Of a stretch of 64,000 nt of DNA, positions 61,250 through 64,000 are shown piece after piece. The stretch is from Umezawaea sp049997955 (GTDB taxonomy: Bacteria > Actinomycetota > Actinomycetes > Mycobacteriales > Pseudonocardiaceae): positions 62,001 through 126,000 of the forward strand of contig JAEBDY010000002.1 in assembly GCA_049997955.1 (NCBI GenBank). The letters run 5' to 3'. Each line of letters begins with the position of its first letter. Within the stretch, counting starts at the first letter, position 1. The notes under the pieces were generated by a model. The model had not been told where the DNA came from. It did not search any database and saw only the letters and a list, made by a program, of their open reading frames with translations. The position numbers were made by a program, and so were the translations under genes.

Positions 61250-62349
61250 CGACGAACCTCCTTGCTCGCCGCGAGGAAGGCGTCGTTCTCCTCCGGCGTT
61301 CCGATGGTGACCCGCAGGTGCCCTGCGATGCCGACGTCCCTGATCAGGACGCCACGCTCCAAATAGGACCGCCACGTGACGTGCGCGTCCTCGAACCAGC
61401 CGAACAGCAGGAAGTTCGAGTCGCTCTCCACGACCCGGAAACCCAGGCCCGCCAACGACTCCGCGACCCGGTCGCGTTCGGCGGCCAGTTTCGCCACCGA
61501 CCCGAGCGTCTCGGCCGCGTGCCGCAGCGACGCGCGGGCGGCGGCCTGCGTGAGCGCCGACAGGTGGTATGGCAGCCGCACGAGCAGCAGCGCGTCGACC
61601 ACGGCGGGCGCGGCGGCCAGGTAGCCCAGCCTGCCCCCGGCGAAGGCGAACGCCTTGCTCATGGTGCGGCTGACGATCAGCTTCGCCGGGAACTCCTCGA
61701 TCAGCTCCACGGCGCTGCGGCGCGGCGAGAACTCCGCGTACGCCTCGTCCACGACCACCACTCCGGGCGCCGCGGCGATCAGCTCCCGGAGTTCGGCGGG
61801 CGGCACGCTCTGGCCGGTCGGGTTGTTGGGGCTGGTCACGAACACCACGTCCGGACGGCGTTCGGCGACGATCTCGGCGGCCCGCGCGGTGTCCAGCGAG
61901 AAGTCCTCGCGGCGGGGCGTCGGCGACCACTCGGTCCGCGTGCCCGCCGCGATGATCGGGTGCATCGAGTACGACGGCTCGAACCCCAGCGCGGTGCGTC
62001 CGGGGCCGCCGAACGCCTGGAGGATCTGCTGGAGGATCTCGTTGGACCCGTTGGCGGCCCACAGGTTCCGCTCGGTCAGCGGCACCCCGGTCGCGTCCGC
62101 CAGGTAGGCGGCGAGGTCGGCCCGCAGCGCCGTGGCGTCGCGGTCCGGGTACCGGTGCAGCTCGCCCGCGATCTCCGCGACCGCCGCCACTACGTCCGCG
62201 ACCAGCGCGGGCGTGGGCGGGTACGGGTTCTCGTTGGTGTTGAGCCGAACCGGCACGTCCAGCTGCGGCGCGCCGTACGGCGTGCGCCCCCGCAGGTCTT
62301 CGCGCAGCGGCAGGTCGGACAGCTCCACGCGCTCGCCGATGGGCTTCAC
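61246..62349 (-). CDS. hisC: Histidinol-phosphate aminotransferase (367 aa)
   Basis: PLP-dependent class II aminotransferase. LNTNENPYPP, TSPNNPTGQ, DEAYAEF and the PLP Lys in SRTMSKAFAFAGGRLGY are present. GTG at 62349 overlaps the hisD stop (GTGA). Confidence 0.96.
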   Translation of the reverse strand: MKPIGERVELSDLPLREDLRGRTPYGAPQLDVPVRLNTNENPYPPTPALVADVVAAVAEIAGELHRYPDRDATALRADLAAYLADATGVPLTERNLWAANGSNEILQQILQAFGGPGRTALGFEPSYSMHPIIAAGTRTEWSPTPRREDFSLDTARAAEIVAERRPDVVFVTSPNNPTGQSVPPAELRELIAAAPGVVVVDEAYAEFSPRRSAVELIEEFPAKLIVSRTMSKAFAFAGGRLGYLAAAPAVVDALLLVRLPYHLSALTQAAARASLRHAAETLGSVAKLAAERDRVAESLAGLGFRVVESDSNFLLFGWFEDAHVTWRSYLERGVLIRDVGIAGHLRVTIGTPEENDAFLAASKEVRR

Positions 62350-63662
62350 CGCCGGAACCTCGCCGTCACGGCCTGGCCGTGCGCGGGCAGGTCTTCGGCG
62401 TTGGCCAGCGCCACGACGTGGTCGGCCACCTCGCGCAGCGCGTCCTCGGAGTAGTCGACGACGTGGATGCCGCGCAGGAACGTCTGCACCGACAGCCCGG
62501 ACGAGTGCCGGGCGCAGCCGCCCGTGGGCAGGACGTGGTTGGAGCCGGCGCAGTAGTCGCCGAGCGACACGGGCGAGTGCGGGCCGACGAAGATCGCGCC
62601 CGCCGACCGGACCCGCGCCGCGACGGCGGAGGCGTCGGCGGTCTGGATCTCCAGGTGCTCGGCCGCGTAGGCGTTCACCACGCGCAGGCCGTCGTCCACG
62701 GAGGACACCAGGACGGTGCCGGACTGCTTGCCGCTCAACGCCGTCCGCACGCGCTCGTGGTGCTTGGTCGCGCGGACCTGGCGCTCCAGCTCGGCGTCCA
62801 CGGCGTCGGCCAGCTCGACCGAGTCGGTCACCAGCACGCTCGCGGCGGCTGGGTCGTGCTCGGCCTGGCTGATCAGGTCGGCGGCCACGTGCACGGGGTC
62901 GGCGGTCGAGTCCGCGAGGACCGCGATCTCCGTCGTGCCCGCTTCGGCGTCGATGCCGATGAGCCCGCGCAGCATCCGCTTCGCGGCCGTCACGTACAGG
63001 TTGCCGGGCCCGGTCACCAGGTCGACGGGCTCCAGCGCGCCACCGTCGGTGTCCACGCCGCCGTACGCCAGCAGCGCCACGGCCTGCGCTCCGCCGACGG
63101 CCCACACCTCGTCCACGCCGAGCAGCGCGGCGGCGGCGAGGATCGTCGGGTGCGGCAGGCCGCCGAACTCCGCCTGCGGGGGCGAGCAGACGACCATCGC
63201 CTCCACGCCCGCCGCCTGCGCGGGGACCACGTTCATCACGACGCTGGACGGGTACACGGCGAGGCCGCCGGGCGCGTACAGGCCGACGCGGGCGACGGGC
63301 ACCCAGCGCTCGGTCACCGTGCCGCCGGGCACGACCTGGACCGACTTGTCGGTCCGGCGCTGCTCGGCGTGCACCTTGCGGGCCCGCGCGATGGACTCCT
63401 CCAGCGCCGCGCGCACGGCCGGGTCGAGCCCGTCCAGGGACGCGGCGATCTCGGCGACGGGCACCCGCACGAACGCCGGGCGCACCTTGTCGAAGCGCTC
63501 GGTGTACTCCATCACCGCGTCGACACCGCGCTCGCGCACCGCTTCGACCACTGGCCGGACCTGGTGCAGCACCGCGTCCACGTCCACGTCGGCACGCGGG
63601 AGGACCGCGCGGAGTTCGGCTGACGACGGGACACTGCCTCGCAGGTCGGTGCGGTTGAGCAT
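62346..63662 (-). CDS. hisD: Histidinol dehydrogenase (438 aa)
   Basis: Zinc- and NAD-dependent last enzyme of histidine synthesis. APGGLAVYPSSVVMNVVPA, VDLVTGPGNLYVTAAKR, AEAGTTEIAVLAD, SQAEHDPAA and AEHLEI landmarks are present. First gene of hisD-hisC-hisB-membrane protein. Confidence 0.96.
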   Translation of the reverse strand: MLNRTDLRGSVPSSAELRAVLPRADVDVDAVLHQVRPVVEAVRERGVDAVMEYTERFDKVRPAFVRVPVAEIAASLDGLDPAVRAALEESIARARKVHAEQRRTDKSVQVVPGGTVTERWVPVARVGLYAPGGLAVYPSSVVMNVVPAQAAGVEAMVVCSPPQAEFGGLPHPTILAAAALLGVDEVWAVGGAQAVALLAYGGVDTDGGALEPVDLVTGPGNLYVTAAKRMLRGLIGIDAEAGTTEIAVLADSTADPVHVAADLISQAEHDPAAASVLVTDSVELADAVDAELERQVRATKHHERVRTALSGKQSGTVLVSSVDDGLRVVNAYAAEHLEIQTADASAVAARVRSAGAIFVGPHSPVSLGDYCAGSNHVLPTGGCARHSSGLSVQTFLRGIHVVDYSEDALREVADHVVALANAEDLPAHGQAVTARFRR

Positions 63663-63669
63663 GCCCCCA

Positions 63670-63696
63670 AGACTAGGCGAAGCGGAATTGTGTCAA
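63670..63696 (-). promoter_or_regulatory. Probable promoter of the hisD operon
   Basis: TTGACA (63696-63691) and TAGTCT (63675-63670) on the minus strand, 15-nt spacing (16 if GTTGAC is the -35). The -10 lies 7 nt from the ATG at 63662, so the mRNA may be leaderless. Confidence 0.5.
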
Positions 63697-63815
63697 CTGT
63701 CAGCCCGGTGCGGAGCACGACGAACCCGGCGAACGGCGCTAGCTGGGCATCGCGGACCGGTACACGCTGCAAGAGCACCACTCCGTCACAAAACCCTGCT
63801 GAGATGGAGACGCAC

Positions 63816-64000
63816 ATGTTCTCGAAACGACGCGGCCTGGTCGCTCTGGCGTGCCTGGCCCTGATCGTCACCGCAGCCCCCGTCACGGCCGGAACCACGG
63901 CCGTCCGGGGTGAGCGGACCGTCTACGAGGTCACCGCCACCAACCCGGAGGCGCGCACGAAGGTCTCCCGGACCGGGGTCGACGTGCTCGGGATGGACGG
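63816..64000 (+). CDS. Secreted protein, start only; possibly an M14-type carboxypeptidase
   Basis: ATG at 63816 with GGAGA upstream; signal peptide (FSKRRGLVALACLALIVTAA) followed by TVYEVTATNPEARTKVSRTG and VDVLGM, a pattern seen at the N-terminus of secreted zinc carboxypeptidases (M14) of actinomycetes. Only 61 codons are inside the window, so the family is tentative. Confidence 0.4.
   Translation, partial: MFSKRRGLVALACLALIVTAAPVTAGTTAVRGERTVYEVTATNPEARTKVSRTGVDVLGMD

Overview
Organism (inference). The window is about 70% GC, uses many GTG and TTG starts, and has genes packed with 1-8 bp stop/start overlaps. It carries typical actinomycete families: PriA, SARP and LAL regulators, HTH-DUF5753/DUF397 pairs, WhiJ-like small proteins, an F420-type PPOX enzyme, SoxR and a Trp-associated membrane protein. 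It is a chromosomal segment of a filamentous actinobacterium, most likely of the family Pseudonocardiaceae (Saccharothrix/Actinosynnema/Lentzea-like). The genus cannot be fixed from the sequence alone.

Layout. 1-12.4 kb: end of a LAL-type regulator, a secreted GH18 chitinase with a DasR-like operator, a SARP regulator, a DedA protein beside a frameshifted membrane gene, a DUF397/HTH pair and a small Cys-rich protein, then 1.2 kb of A/C-rich repeat DNA (element A). 12.4-28.4 kb: SulP-carbonic anhydrase fusion, dacB, a divergent TetR/P-loop kinase pair, gnd, a methyltransferase, tesB, pyk, a VanZ-like protein, DUF2461, a helicase-associated protein, a cutinase, and a second HTH/DUF397 locus with a duplicated DUF397 gene and an Imm1-like gene carrying two compensating frameshifts. 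29-45.3 kb: gltBD, element B, a DctA-type symporter, a TAXI solute-binding lipoprotein, an ECF sigma factor with its partner, a two-component system, lgt, a membrane-anchored MazF-like protein and element C. 45.3-63.7 kb: trpA-B-C, the Trp membrane protein and trpE, then hisI-hisF, hisA-hisH and hisB-hisC-hisD. The his blocks are separated by other genes: a Clp-N regulator, PPOX enzyme and lipoprotein; then a split transketolase with divergent soxR, a lectin, kptA and a NUDIX remnant. A secreted protein begins at the right edge.

How the genes work together. The trp and his genes encode most of both pathways. No trpF is present; hisA here is the actinobacterial PriA type, which performs both isomerisations. 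gltBD supplies glutamate, and pyk, gnd and the transketolase are central carbon enzymes. Several regulators have a readable operator at their own divergent promoter (TetR/kinase, Clp-N protein, SoxR/transketolase), and the chitinase has a DasR-like site.

Most unusual feature. Three intergenic elements (hairpins at 11621-11687, 35776-35842 and 44282-44348) share a fixed 67-nt hairpin. The inner stem and loop are identical (GTCAAGG, 11-nt loop, CCTTGAC) and the outer arms are exactly 21 nt on each side. In A and C the arms are identical; in B they are almost wholly different in sequence yet still pair, with an unpaired or weakly paired spot at the same place. Each hairpin sits 65-70 nt from a conserved CGGAAGCACGCA motif, inside 0.7-1.3 kb of strand-asymmetric (A/C-rich on the hairpin strand), degenerately repeated, apparently non-coding DNA. 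I do not recognise this family.
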